DNA of 19,814 bases, taken from NCBI GenBank assembly GCA_023135255.1, contig JAGLTN010000421.1:1-19814 (forward strand). The letters are read 5' to 3'. The DNA comes from Planctomycetota bacterium (GTDB lineage Bacteria > Planctomycetota > Phycisphaerae > Sedimentisphaerales > Anaerobacaceae). Positions 7,367 to 14,050 of the stretch are shown piece by piece (the first letter of the stretch is position 1; the number at the start of each line of letters is the position of its first letter). The position numbers were made by a program, and so were the translations under genes. The notes below the pieces were generated by a model. That model was not told the origin of the DNA and did not search any database. It saw only the letters and a list, made by a program, of their open reading frames with translations.

Positions 7367-8074
7367 ATGCTCAAAAAAATAATCATTATCACGGTTATAG
7401 GAATAATAAGTTTTGGCGCAACTTTCACATTTTCACTGCTGAAAGCTAAAGCCAAGGCTGCTGAAAAATCAGCTCAGGAGAATGCTAAAGCAGCAGAGAT
7501 TAAGGCCTCTAAAGCAGCAGACAAACAACAGGCAACTTTCCTCGGCAACAGTACACATCAGGAAAATAACGAAGCTGCAATCCAGGAGAAACAGCTTAAA
7601 AAACTAATCTTTAATGTGCGTGAAAAAATTACTGAATATAATCATAAAACTCAAAGCCTGACGGTCAAAGAGGAAAGGCTTAAAACTACTTATAAAATGA
7701 TCAGGAAAGACCTTGATGATCTTAACAAACTTCGCACGGAGCTGGCAAGTACGGTCGCAGATCTTAAGCAAAAGCAACAACAACTCGAAAACAGTATGGT
7801 TGAGATAGAAAAAGTTGAACAACAAAATCTCGTATCGATTGCAGCAACATATGACAAGATGGACCCGGCAAGCGCAGCTGTCATTATGACAAATATGAGC
7901 AAAGTCAGCGATTCTAAAAAGAGCAGTGATATCGATGATGCAGTAAAGATACTTTATTATATGACGGAAAGAACAAAAGCAAAAGTGCTGGCAGAAATGA
8001 CAAAAACACAACCTGAAATTACAGCACTGTTTTGCAAGAAGCTTAAAAAAATAGTAGTAGAGGATAATCAATAA
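7367..8074 (+). CDS. MotE-like membrane-anchored coiled-coil protein
   Basis: The 235-residue protein has an N-terminal membrane helix at about 4-24, an Ala/Lys-rich segment, a long coiled coil at about 75-160, and a C-terminal MgtE N-domain-like part with YDKMDPASAAVIM, later VKILYYMTERTKAKVLAEM. This architecture matches MotE (chaperone/partner of the stator in Rhizobium) and FlbB-type proteins of spirochete motors. AGGAGA sits about 8 bases before the ATG. It lies directly before motA, two bases apart, so a role in stator assembly or anchoring is likely. FlbB, MotE and related proteins cannot be separated here, so no symbol is assigned. Confidence 0.75.
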   Translation: MLKKIIIITVIGIISFGATFTFSLLKAKAKAAEKSAQENAKAAEIKASKAADKQQATFLGNSTHQENNEAAIQEKQLKKLIFNVREKITEYNHKTQSLTVKEERLKTTYKMIRKDLDDLNKLRTELASTVADLKQKQQQLENSMVEIEKVEQQNLVSIAATYDKMDPASAAVIMTNMSKVSDSKKSSDIDDAVKILYYMTERTKAKVLAEMTKTQPEITALFCKKLKKIVVEDNQ

Positions 8075-8075
8075 A

Positions 8076-8849
8076 ATGGATGTTGCAACGATAGTAGGGA
8101 TTGTGGCTGGAGCGGGACTGATTCTTTATTCGATCGGAACTGGTGCTGGTGGCTTCGCAGTTTTTGTTAATATACCATCTCTTGGAATTACCATAGGCGG
8201 AATGATCAGCGCAACCCTTATACATTTCTCACTACCTCAGTTTCTGGGTATTTTTTCAATTATAAAGAAAACACTAATTGCGAAAATACCATCGTCTTCA
8301 GAGCTTGTACAACAAATGGTAAATTTTGCCGCTATTAACCGTCGAGATGGGGCACTGGCACTCGAGCAGGAAATCAGCAAAATTGAGGATAGTTTTTTTG
8401 TCAAAGGGCTGCAAATGCTTATAGACGGCAGCAATGCTGAATCCATCCGTGACATTATGGAAATGGAAATACAATGTCTTCAGGAACGTCACAGCACAGG
8501 CAAGAAAATATTAGAGTTTATGGGAGCCGCTGCACCTGCGTTTGGAATGATCGGAACGCTAATCGGTCTGGTGCAGATGCTTTGTGACATGTCTGATCCG
8601 AACTCTATCGGTTCTGGTATGGCAACAGCACTTTTAACCACTTTTTATGGTGCTTTTGCTGCAAACTTATTATTTATCCCTCTTGCGGGCAAACTTGGAA
8701 TTTATTCAAAAGCAGAATCAACCGCAATGGAAATGATAATTGAAGGTATCTGCGCTATTGCTGAAGGTGAGAACCCAACAACTGTACGCGAAAAGCTGCA
8801 TGTATTCGTCTCTGAAAACAGCAGAGAAGAAGTAAAGGCTAATATATAG
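8076..8849 (+). CDS. motA: Flagellar stator protein MotA/PomA
   Basis: MotA is the ion-channel and torque-generating stator subunit; five copies surround the B subunits. The 257-residue product has four membrane helices at about 3-22, 30-50, 149-170 and 183-203, with a large cytoplasmic loop between helices two and three. Helix three carries the conserved proline in AAPAFGMIGTLIGLV (Pro154) and helix four the ALLTTFYGAFAANL pattern. The length and loop sequence (RRDGALALEQE) are closer to PomA than to E. coli MotA. It is immediately followed by the first motB (stop TAG at 8847-8849, next ATG at 8850). Whether protons or sodium drive it cannot be settled by eye. Confidence 0.95.
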   Translation: MDVATIVGIVAGAGLILYSIGTGAGGFAVFVNIPSLGITIGGMISATLIHFSLPQFLGIFSIIKKTLIAKIPSSSELVQQMVNFAAINRRDGALALEQEISKIEDSFFVKGLQMLIDGSNAESIRDIMEMEIQCLQERHSTGKKILEFMGAAAPAFGMIGTLIGLVQMLCDMSDPNSIGSGMATALLTTFYGAFAANLLFIPLAGKLGIYSKAESTAMEMIIEGICAIAEGENPTTVREKLHVFVSENSREEVKANI

Positions 8850-9533
8850 ATGGCACGTAAAAAAAAACAGATCGTTGAAGAAGCCCCTGCCGGTGCGCCT
8901 GAGTGGATGGTAACATTCAGCGATTGTATGACGTTGCTGTTAACATTCTTTGTACTTCTTCTGAGCTTCTCTTCATTTGATGATAAAATTTTTAATAAAA
9001 TGCAAACAACAATGCTTAAAGATCTTAAGCATGTATTCCAGATTAAAAAATCTTTAAACGCTATAGTTGTGCCACCAGAAATTGTTGAAAAAAAGAATCC
9101 AGACAAAGGAAGCGAAAAACCAACAATAAATAAAAAACAAAAAAACAGCCCGGAGCAAACACCGGATGAAAATTTCCGCGAAAGAAAGGTATTTATCATT
9201 CCTTCTGCAAAGATATTTTGGGGCAGTGGTACTACGATATCAAATGAAGGCATGGTGATATTAGATAACCTGGCTGGGTTTTTTACAAAAATACAAGGGA
9301 AAATAGTATTGAGCGAAAACGGCAATTCACCAAATGGTGACATAGGAATAGAAAGGGGTTGGAAAGTATTAAACTATATTTCAGAACGAGGAGTAGAAAA
9401 AGAAAGACTAAATATATCTCTGAACACTATTCTTTCAAAGGTTGTTATAGAAGATTATATCAAAGGCCATCCTGACCCTGAGGAAAGTCGAAGACTTGAA
9501 ATGGCAATACTTGAGCGGAGTGTTTTCAATTGA
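8850..9533 (+). CDS. motB: Flagellar stator protein MotB, first copy
   Basis: MotB supplies the ion-binding aspartate of the stator and anchors it to peptidoglycan. The 227-residue product has a basic N-terminus, the motif PEWMVTFSDCMTLLLTFF with the critical aspartate at residue 25, and one membrane helix to about residue 42. A charged, proline-containing linker follows. The C-terminal OmpA-like domain is degenerate: the usual GHTD motif is absent and only loose similarity remains around ERGWKVLNYISERGVEKERL. Peptidoglycan binding may be weak or altered. It overlaps the next gene by four bases. Confidence 0.88.
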   Translation: MARKKKQIVEEAPAGAPEWMVTFSDCMTLLLTFFVLLLSFSSFDDKIFNKMQTTMLKDLKHVFQIKKSLNAIVVPPEIVEKKNPDKGSEKPTINKKQKNSPEQTPDENFRERKVFIIPSAKIFWGSGTTISNEGMVILDNLAGFFTKIQGKIVLSENGNSPNGDIGIERGWKVLNYISERGVEKERLNISLNTILSKVVIEDYIKGHPDPEESRRLEMAILERSVFN

Positions 9534-10267
9534 GTAAAAATAATCAACCACAAGTTGATGATTCAGGTCCGAGCGTTCCTGCGTATATCGTTACCTTTTC
9601 TGACATGGTAACTTTATTGCTTACTTTTTTTGTGATGCTTCTAAGCCTTGCTAACGCGCAGGATCCGAAGCTTGTCAACAGAGGTAAGGATGCTTTTTTC
9701 AGATCGATAATGGGACTTGGGATAGGTTTGGGACAGGGTGAAAAAATAAAATCTGAACTTAGCCAAAAGCAATCCTATCACAGAACAGACTTGGATGATG
9801 CTTCCTCACCGAACAGATTATTAGATGCAGAAGAGGAGAAAATTCGCAGACTCTTTAGAAAAATAAGCAAATCTATGCAGGCAATACCATCTCAAATAAC
9901 ATCAAATGAAACAGCATTTTCCCCAACCAATATAAAATTTGCTAACAATAGCTATGAGTTAGACAGTAATTCTGCGAATATTTTAAACGTTTTTTGTTCC
10001 GGCCTTAAACAAAGCCAGAGTAAAAATATTACATTATGCGTTATAGGGCTTGCAAACGATGCTAAAACTGAAAAACAAAGGTGGATGCTATCGGCTAAAC
10101 GTGCTCAGATGGTGTCTAATCTCCTTAAAAAAATACTTAAAGAGCAGAAACTTGATTACCTCGTGTATAACTGGGGTGCAGGCGATGGTGGGCAATGGAC
10201 AAATAAGGACAACCCTTTTTCCAAAGAATTACAGATACTTGTTACTATTTTGAGAACTAATTATTAA
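9530..10267 (+). CDS. motB: Flagellar stator protein MotB, second copy
   Basis: This is a second complete MotB-type protein of 245 residues. It starts with TTG at 9530, overlapping the previous stop as TTGA, with an AGCGGAG ribosome site upstream. Motif YIVTFSDMVTLLLTFFVMLL has the ion-binding aspartate again at residue 25 and one membrane helix. The C-terminal OmpA-like domain is better preserved than in the first copy: FANNSYELDSNSANIL, a VIGLAND loop in place of GHTD, and LSAKRAQMVSNLL. The two B proteins could form a heterodimer within one MotA ring or serve alternative stators. A terminator overlaps its stop codon. Confidence 0.88.
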   Translation: MSKNNQPQVDDSGPSVPAYIVTFSDMVTLLLTFFVMLLSLANAQDPKLVNRGKDAFFRSIMGLGIGLGQGEKIKSELSQKQSYHRTDLDDASSPNRLLDAEEEKIRRLFRKISKSMQAIPSQITSNETAFSPTNIKFANNSYELDSNSANILNVFCSGLKQSQSKNITLCVIGLANDAKTEKQRWMLSAKRAQMVSNLLKKILKEQKLDYLVYNWGAGDGGQWTNKDNPFSKELQILVTILRTNY

Positions 10268-10290
10268 AGGTAGCTTTAATAATTGCTTTT
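10259..10290 (+). terminator. Hairpin terminator after motB2
   Basis: AATTATTAAAG (10259-10269) and CTTTAATAATT (10274-10284) form a perfect 11-bp stem with a GTAG loop, followed by GCTTTT. It includes the motB2 stop codon. The stem has only one G-C pair and the T-run is short, so termination may be partial. Confidence 0.5.
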
Positions 10291-10430
10291 GAGCAGCAAG
10301 TAGGAGATTTTTGGCTTCCGGCAAGGAAGATAACAGCTTTATCTGAAGATAATGCGGTTTTTGTCTGACGCTGACCAGAGCCGAAAGGATTCGCTTGCCT
10401 GCTAAAATGAATTTCCAGGGGTACGCTTAA
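10261..10430 (+). pseudogene. Possible decayed coding fragment, unrecognised
   Basis: The space between motB2 and fliO (10268-10586) is long for this compact cluster. In one frame 10261-10366 reads EQQVGDFWLPARKITALSED and further, then stops at TGA. Shifting frame at 10365 gives LTLTRAERIRLPAKMNFQGY to a TAA at 10428-10430. Both look protein-like, as if one base had been lost near 10364. There is no convincing start codon and I do not recognise the family. The fragment could be a gene remnant, an interspersed repeat or chance. Short hairpins CTTCC-GGCAA-GGAAG and AGATAA-CAGCT-TTATCT lie within it. Confidence 0.25.
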
Positions 10431-10482
10431 CTTAAGAAATGTAAAAAAAACTGACACTTATCCGCTTAGAAAATCAACTGCA

Positions 10483-10510
10483 ATTGCCTAATGCCTGTTA
10501 TTAGAGCAAT
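10483..10510. repeat. Interrupted inverted repeat upstream of the fliO promoter
   Basis: ATTGC-c-TAAT at 10483-10492 and ATTA-ga-GCAAT at 10500-10510 form nine paired positions around a 7-base loop. The centre is about 58 bp upstream of the predicted fliO transcription start. It overlaps the palindrome GCAATTGC (10480-10487). It may be a protein-binding site; there is no T-run to support a terminator. Confidence 0.3.
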
Positions 10511-10527
10511 ACCGCCATTTTAGCGTT

Positions 10528-10544
10528 TCGGCACGATATTTGCT
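10528..10544 (+). promoter_or_regulatory. Sigma-54 promoter for the fliO operon
   Basis: TCGGCACGATATTTGCT has GG at 10530-10531, exactly ten bases, then GC at 10542-10543, and matches the GGCACG-N4-TTGCW consensus. Transcription should start near 10555, giving a leader of about 32 bases before the fliO ATG at 10587. It makes fliO-flhB a separate unit with the same sigma factor as the flgB operon. Confidence 0.82.
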
Positions 10545-10547
10545 GTT

Positions 10548-10585
10548 AAACTACCATAATGACTAATTATTTCAGGTAGTTTTTT
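10548..10585 (+). promoter_or_regulatory. Bulged hairpin across the fliO transcription start and ribosome site
   Basis: AAACTACC (10548-10555) pairs with GGTAGTTT (10575-10582). Inside it ATAAT (10556-10560) pairs with ATTAT (10566-10570), leaving a GACTA loop and a four-base bulge, with T residues continuing to 10585. The right arm takes up the GG of the fliO ribosome site. The left arm lies upstream of or at the predicted start near 10555, so only read-through RNA from the motB operon would contain the full stem. Confidence 0.45.
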
Positions 10586-10586
10586 A

Positions 10587-11099
10587 ATGGCTAAATATAG
10601 AATGAAATTCGTCGTATTTCTAATGATAATGTCGTGCGTTACAGGAGGTTCGATTTGCCTGGCTGAGCCAAACAGTCCACAAAGTATCGAAGCAATTGCC
10701 CCCCAGTCAACATCTGCGGGTAATTCCAACAATTCATGGCAGTTGGACCCAAACAGCCCATGGAATTTGTCAAAATCGGCTGATAATGCGAAGCTCTTCA
10801 GCTCGACAGTGAAAGCTATTATTATTGTCATAATTTTATGTGTTGCTATAGTTTTTATCTCTAAAAAACTACTACCTAAAATATCCAACCTCGGGGGCAG
10901 ACGAATTCAGATCATTGAAACTGTTCACTTAGCGCAGCGAAAGAGTCTGCACTTAATAAAGGTGGATGACCGACAGCTTTTGATAGGCTCAACTAATGAA
11001 AATATTACAAAGCTGGCTGAGCTGACCGATATTTTGAACAACCCTTTCGAATCACAGTTCAGCGATATTAAGGAAAATAATGACCAACCTGAGAACTAA
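10587..11099 (+). CDS. fliO: Flagellar export gate assembly protein FliO
   Basis: FliO is a membrane protein that helps assemble the FliP ring of the export gate. The 170-residue product has a hydrophobic signal-like segment at about 8-26, a polar Asn/Pro/Ser-rich stretch, a membrane helix at about 72-92, and the cytoplasmic FliO domain with GRRIQIIETVHLAQRKSLHLIKV and LLIGSTNENI. It is the first gene of the second operon. Its end overlaps fliP by 20 bases. A weak AGG lies 10 bases before the ATG, within a predicted hairpin. The family diverges quickly; position before fliP supports the call. Confidence 0.85.
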   Translation: MAKYRMKFVVFLMIMSCVTGGSICLAEPNSPQSIEAIAPQSTSAGNSNNSWQLDPNSPWNLSKSADNAKLFSSTVKAIIIVIILCVAIVFISKKLLPKISNLGGRRIQIIETVHLAQRKSLHLIKVDDRQLLIGSTNENITKLAELTDILNNPFESQFSDIKENNDQPEN

Positions 11100-11898
11100 A
11101 CTGTCTGTATTTGGAGTATTGTTATTCGTTGCTTTCAGCATAACCTCTGGCGAAGATGCTGCAACAATTGGTGGTAATGCACAGGGGCAAACAACCAATG
11201 CTATGCCCAGCATCGGAGATTTGGTAACTGTTGTGGACAGGGCAACTACCAATGATGATCAGAGTGGACAAGACTGGTCTGCGCCGGTAAAACTTGTGGT
11301 TGTATTCAGTGGACTGGCGATATTGCCGAGTGCTTTGATAATGATGACCTCGTTTACAAGGATAATCATCGTTTTATCATTTGCCCGCAGAGCATTAAGT
11401 ACACAAACGATCCCCCCTACTGTTGCTCTTGTCGGTCTGGCATTATTTTTAACGTTATATACTATGGCACCGACAATGACAAAGATTAATACCACCTCAA
11501 TTCAGCCTTACCTTGCTGAAACGATTGAGATCAATACCGCAGCGACAAATGCAGCCAATTGTTTGAAGGAATTTATGCTTCGACAATGCAGGGAACCCGA
11601 TCTTGCATTATTTGTAAATATGGCCAAGGCACCAAGACCTGCAAAACCTATGGATATCGGAATGCACATTGTAATACCAGCATTTATAATAAGTGAATTC
11701 AGAACCGCTTTTGAAATCGGTTGTCTTTTATTCATCCCGTTTTTACTAATTGATATGGTAATAGCGAGTGTGCTTTTAAGTGCGGGCATGATGATGCTTC
11801 CGCCTGTTATGATATCTTTGCCTTTTAAGCTGATATTATTCATTCTTGTTGATGGGTGGGGACTTTTGGCTAAAAGCCTCAGCATGGGTTTTAAATAA
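11080..11898 (+). CDS. fliP: Flagellar type III export gate protein FliP
   Basis: FliP forms the pentameric core of the export gate in the MS-ring pore. The 272-residue product starts with a cleavable-type signal peptide (residues 1 to about 24), followed by membrane helices with family motifs SALIMMTSFTRIIIVLSFAR and VALVGLALFLTLY. The C-terminal half carries IGMHIVIPAFIISEFRTAFEIG and VDGWGLLAKSL. Length is normal. The ATG at 11080 is chosen because AAGGA lies just upstream and because it gives the signal peptide, although it lies inside the end of fliO. Confidence 0.96.
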   Translation: MTNLRTKLSVFGVLLFVAFSITSGEDAATIGGNAQGQTTNAMPSIGDLVTVVDRATTNDDQSGQDWSAPVKLVVVFSGLAILPSALIMMTSFTRIIIVLSFARRALSTQTIPPTVALVGLALFLTLYTMAPTMTKINTTSIQPYLAETIEINTAATNAANCLKEFMLRQCREPDLALFVNMAKAPRPAKPMDIGMHIVIPAFIISEFRTAFEIGCLLFIPFLLIDMVIASVLLSAGMMMLPPVMISLPFKLILFILVDGWGLLAKSLSMGFK

Positions 11899-11911
11899 AA
11901 GAGGAAAACTA

Positions 11912-12181
11912 ATGGACAGTAATTTCGTTCTTTATCTTGGTCGTTATACACTTGAAACAACTCTGATGATAGCCGGCCCCATTTTAGTAACATGCATGAT
12001 AGTAGGTGTAACTGTAACTTTATTCCAGGCAGTCACATCGATCAGGGATATGACTTTGACAATAGTGCCGAAACTTTTATCAGTAGGAGTGGTTACGCTG
12101 ATATTCGGCAACTGGATGCTGCAGGTACTGCTTACTTTCACAACCGAGATATTCAATCACATTCAGAACATCGGGCAGTAA
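11912..12181 (+). CDS. fliQ: Flagellar type III export gate protein FliQ
   Basis: FliQ is a small export-gate subunit that packs around the FliP-FliR core. From the ATG at 11912 the product is 89 residues, the standard length, with two membrane helices at about 15-38 and 54-76 and the motif LFQAVTSIRDMTLTIVPKL. A GAGGAA ribosome site lies about 5 bases upstream. The frame is open upstream to 11846, but that would overlap the end of fliP and add residues unlike FliQ. It is 13 bases after fliP and 2 bases before fliR. Confidence 0.95.
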   Translation: MDSNFVLYLGRYTLETTLMIAGPILVTCMIVGVTVTLFQAVTSIRDMTLTIVPKLLSVGVVTLIFGNWMLQVLLTFTTEIFNHIQNIGQ

Positions 12182-12183
12182 TT

Positions 12184-12936
12184 ATGGATTTTATGATCGC
12201 GAAACTGCTTGGTTTTATTATGATACTGACCAGGGTATCATCTTTCTTTCTTATAGTTCCCTTCTTCAGCTGGAAAACAATCCCTGTAAGAGTCAAAGTG
12301 GCTATCGCATTTCTGTTATCTGTTTTCTTTGCAATGATAACACCTATCAATTTTGACTGTTCACAAGTTAAACCATTGCAGGCAGTACTTTTTCTGGCTT
12401 GCGAAAGTCTCTATGGTCTGTCTATAGGTTTGATATTATTTGTATTATTTTCAGTTATAAAAATCAGCGGGCAATTTATTGAGAGGCAAATGGGATTAAC
12501 GATGGGTTCAGTTCTTGACCCGACTACCGGAGAAAGCGGTCAGCCTTTCGGGATGCTTATGGAAACTCTGTTCATACTGATTTTCCTGTCAATGGACGGG
12601 CACCATCTTTTTTTAATGGTAATATCACGCAGCTTCGAAGCTTTTCCTGCGGGTACTATTCCAACATTAACAACGCTTGTAAACGGCGTTGTGCAGTCGT
12701 TTACTGTTATGTTCGTTACTGCTTTAAGACTGGCAGCACCGCTATTGGCAATGTTTATGATGCTGCTGGTCGCATTGGCTGTTCTGGCCAGAGTTGCACC
12801 TGAAATGAATATTCTTTTTATAAGTCTGACCCTCAGGGTAAGCATGGGGCTTTTGATGGCAACAACATTTCTTCCTTTTGTAAAAGAATATGTGACTGAG
12901 TTTTCGCAGTGGATGAACAAATTGCTGCCTATATAA
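12184..12936 (+). CDS. fliR: Flagellar type III export gate protein FliR
   Basis: FliR completes the FliP-FliQ-FliR export gate. From the ATG at 12184 the product is 250 residues and very hydrophobic, with about six membrane helices. FliR features are the N-terminal LTRVSSFFLIVPFFSWKTIPVR, the ISGQFIERQMGLTMGSVLDPTTG region, and a C-terminal part with ALAVLARVAPEMNILF. The frame is open back to 11992, but that start would lie inside fliQ and precede the family's normal N-terminus. The 2-base gap after fliQ suggests coupled translation; no strong ribosome site is visible. Confidence 0.95.
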   Translation: MDFMIAKLLGFIMILTRVSSFFLIVPFFSWKTIPVRVKVAIAFLLSVFFAMITPINFDCSQVKPLQAVLFLACESLYGLSIGLILFVLFSVIKISGQFIERQMGLTMGSVLDPTTGESGQPFGMLMETLFILIFLSMDGHHLFLMVISRSFEAFPAGTIPTLTTLVNGVVQSFTVMFVTALRLAAPLLAMFMMLLVALAVLARVAPEMNILFISLTLRVSMGLLMATTFLPFVKEYVTEFSQWMNKLLPI

Positions 12937-12958
12937 ATTTGTTGACGGATAAAAAAAG

Positions 12959-14035
12959 ATGGCGGATAAACCAGCAAACGAAAAGACCGAACAACCCACC
13001 CTGCGAAAGCTCAAAAAAGCTGGAGAAGAAGGTCAAGTCCCGACGAGCATGGAGCTCACTTCCGCGGTATCGATTATTGTACTGCTGATTTCTATAACAC
13101 TAATGGCACCTAAATATATGGATTGGTTTAAAACAATATTAAAACAGGGATTCTCGGCTGATTTGGAAATTTTTGCAAATCAACAGGTTTTTATGAAATT
13201 TGTTAAAACCGGATTCGCTGATTTTTTACTTATCTGTTTACCAATATTTATCGCATTATTCATAGGTTCGGTTTTAGCGGGTATTGCACTAAGTGGTGTA
13301 AAATACAGCCCGAAAGCACTCAAACCAAAATTAAGTTCACTGAACCCAATTACAGGATTTAAGAATCTTGTAAACGCCAAATCAATGGTCAAACTTCTGA
13401 TATCTATCATAAAACTGCTTTTTATCGGAATAATCCTGTGGGTATATATACAAAACAAATCTGATGTGCTGGAAACATTGAGATGGCAGTGGACAGCACA
13501 AATTTTTCCATCGATGGCTAAACTTATATTAGGCATGATGATACGAGTATGTATTGCACTGGTCATAATAGCATCAGCAGATGCAGCGTTTCAAAAATGG
13601 AAACATATTCATGACCTTAAGATGACCAAACAGGAGATAAAAGACGAACTGAAAGACACTGAAGGTTCACCTGAAATTAAAAAGAGAATTCTCCAGACTC
13701 AGCTTAAGATGGCTTTGAATCGCATGAGACAGGAAGTACCTAAAGCTGATGTGATACTCGTAAACCCGACACACGTTGCAGTTGCTTTGAAGTATGACGG
13801 CAAGGCCATGGCTTCACCTACGGTTGTTGCAAAAGGCGCAGACTATGTGGCAGAAAAAATAAGAGAAATAGCAAGAGCTTATGGTGTGCCTATCATAAGA
13901 AGACCTGAATTAGCCAGAAATCTTTACAAAAATGTAAAAGTCGGAGAGCCAATACCGCAAACACTTTATGTGGCGGTTGCTGAAGTATTAGCATTGATTT
14001 ACAGACTTAAACACCGTGGACAAATCAGCAAATAA
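12959..14035 (+). CDS. flhB: Flagellar export switch protein FlhB
   Basis: FlhB is the gate component that changes export specificity from rod/hook to filament proteins after self-cleavage, in response to FliK. The 358-residue product has the conserved start EKTEQPTLRKLKKAGEEGQV, four membrane helices at about 35-50, 87-112, 145-164 and 186-208, then the cytoplasmic domain. The autocleavage motif NPTH is at 269-272, so cleavage should follow Asn269. Downstream motifs such as GADYVAEKIREIARAYGVPI are standard. It is the last gene of its operon and ends 15 bases before the convergent fliD stop. No terminator is visible between the two. Confidence 0.97.
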   Translation: MADKPANEKTEQPTLRKLKKAGEEGQVPTSMELTSAVSIIVLLISITLMAPKYMDWFKTILKQGFSADLEIFANQQVFMKFVKTGFADFLLICLPIFIALFIGSVLAGIALSGVKYSPKALKPKLSSLNPITGFKNLVNAKSMVKLLISIIKLLFIGIILWVYIQNKSDVLETLRWQWTAQIFPSMAKLILGMMIRVCIALVIIASADAAFQKWKHIHDLKMTKQEIKDELKDTEGSPEIKKRILQTQLKMALNRMRQEVPKADVILVNPTHVAVALKYDGKAMASPTVVAKGADYVAEKIREIARAYGVPIIRRPELARNLYKNVKVGEPIPQTLYVAVAEVLALIYRLKHRGQISK

Positions 14036-14050
14036 ATTTCAGCGAATGGA

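Noticed and set aside
8702..9343. Minus-strand frame of 213 codons across motA and motB1
   Set aside because: It is antisense to two clearly conserved genes, with Ser/Ile/Phe-rich composition typical of a shadow frame. The same holds for 11508-11993 and 7604-8071.
10268..10586. Riboswitch, such as a cyclic di-GMP type, before fliO
   Set aside because: The conserved GEMM core segments are not present, and the predicted leader is only about 32 bases.
11846..11911. Upstream start for fliQ
   Set aside because: It overlaps the end of fliP. The ATG at 11912 has a good ribosome site and gives the standard 89 residues.
11992..12183. Upstream start for fliR
   Set aside because: It lies inside fliQ in another frame, and the family N-terminus begins at 12184.
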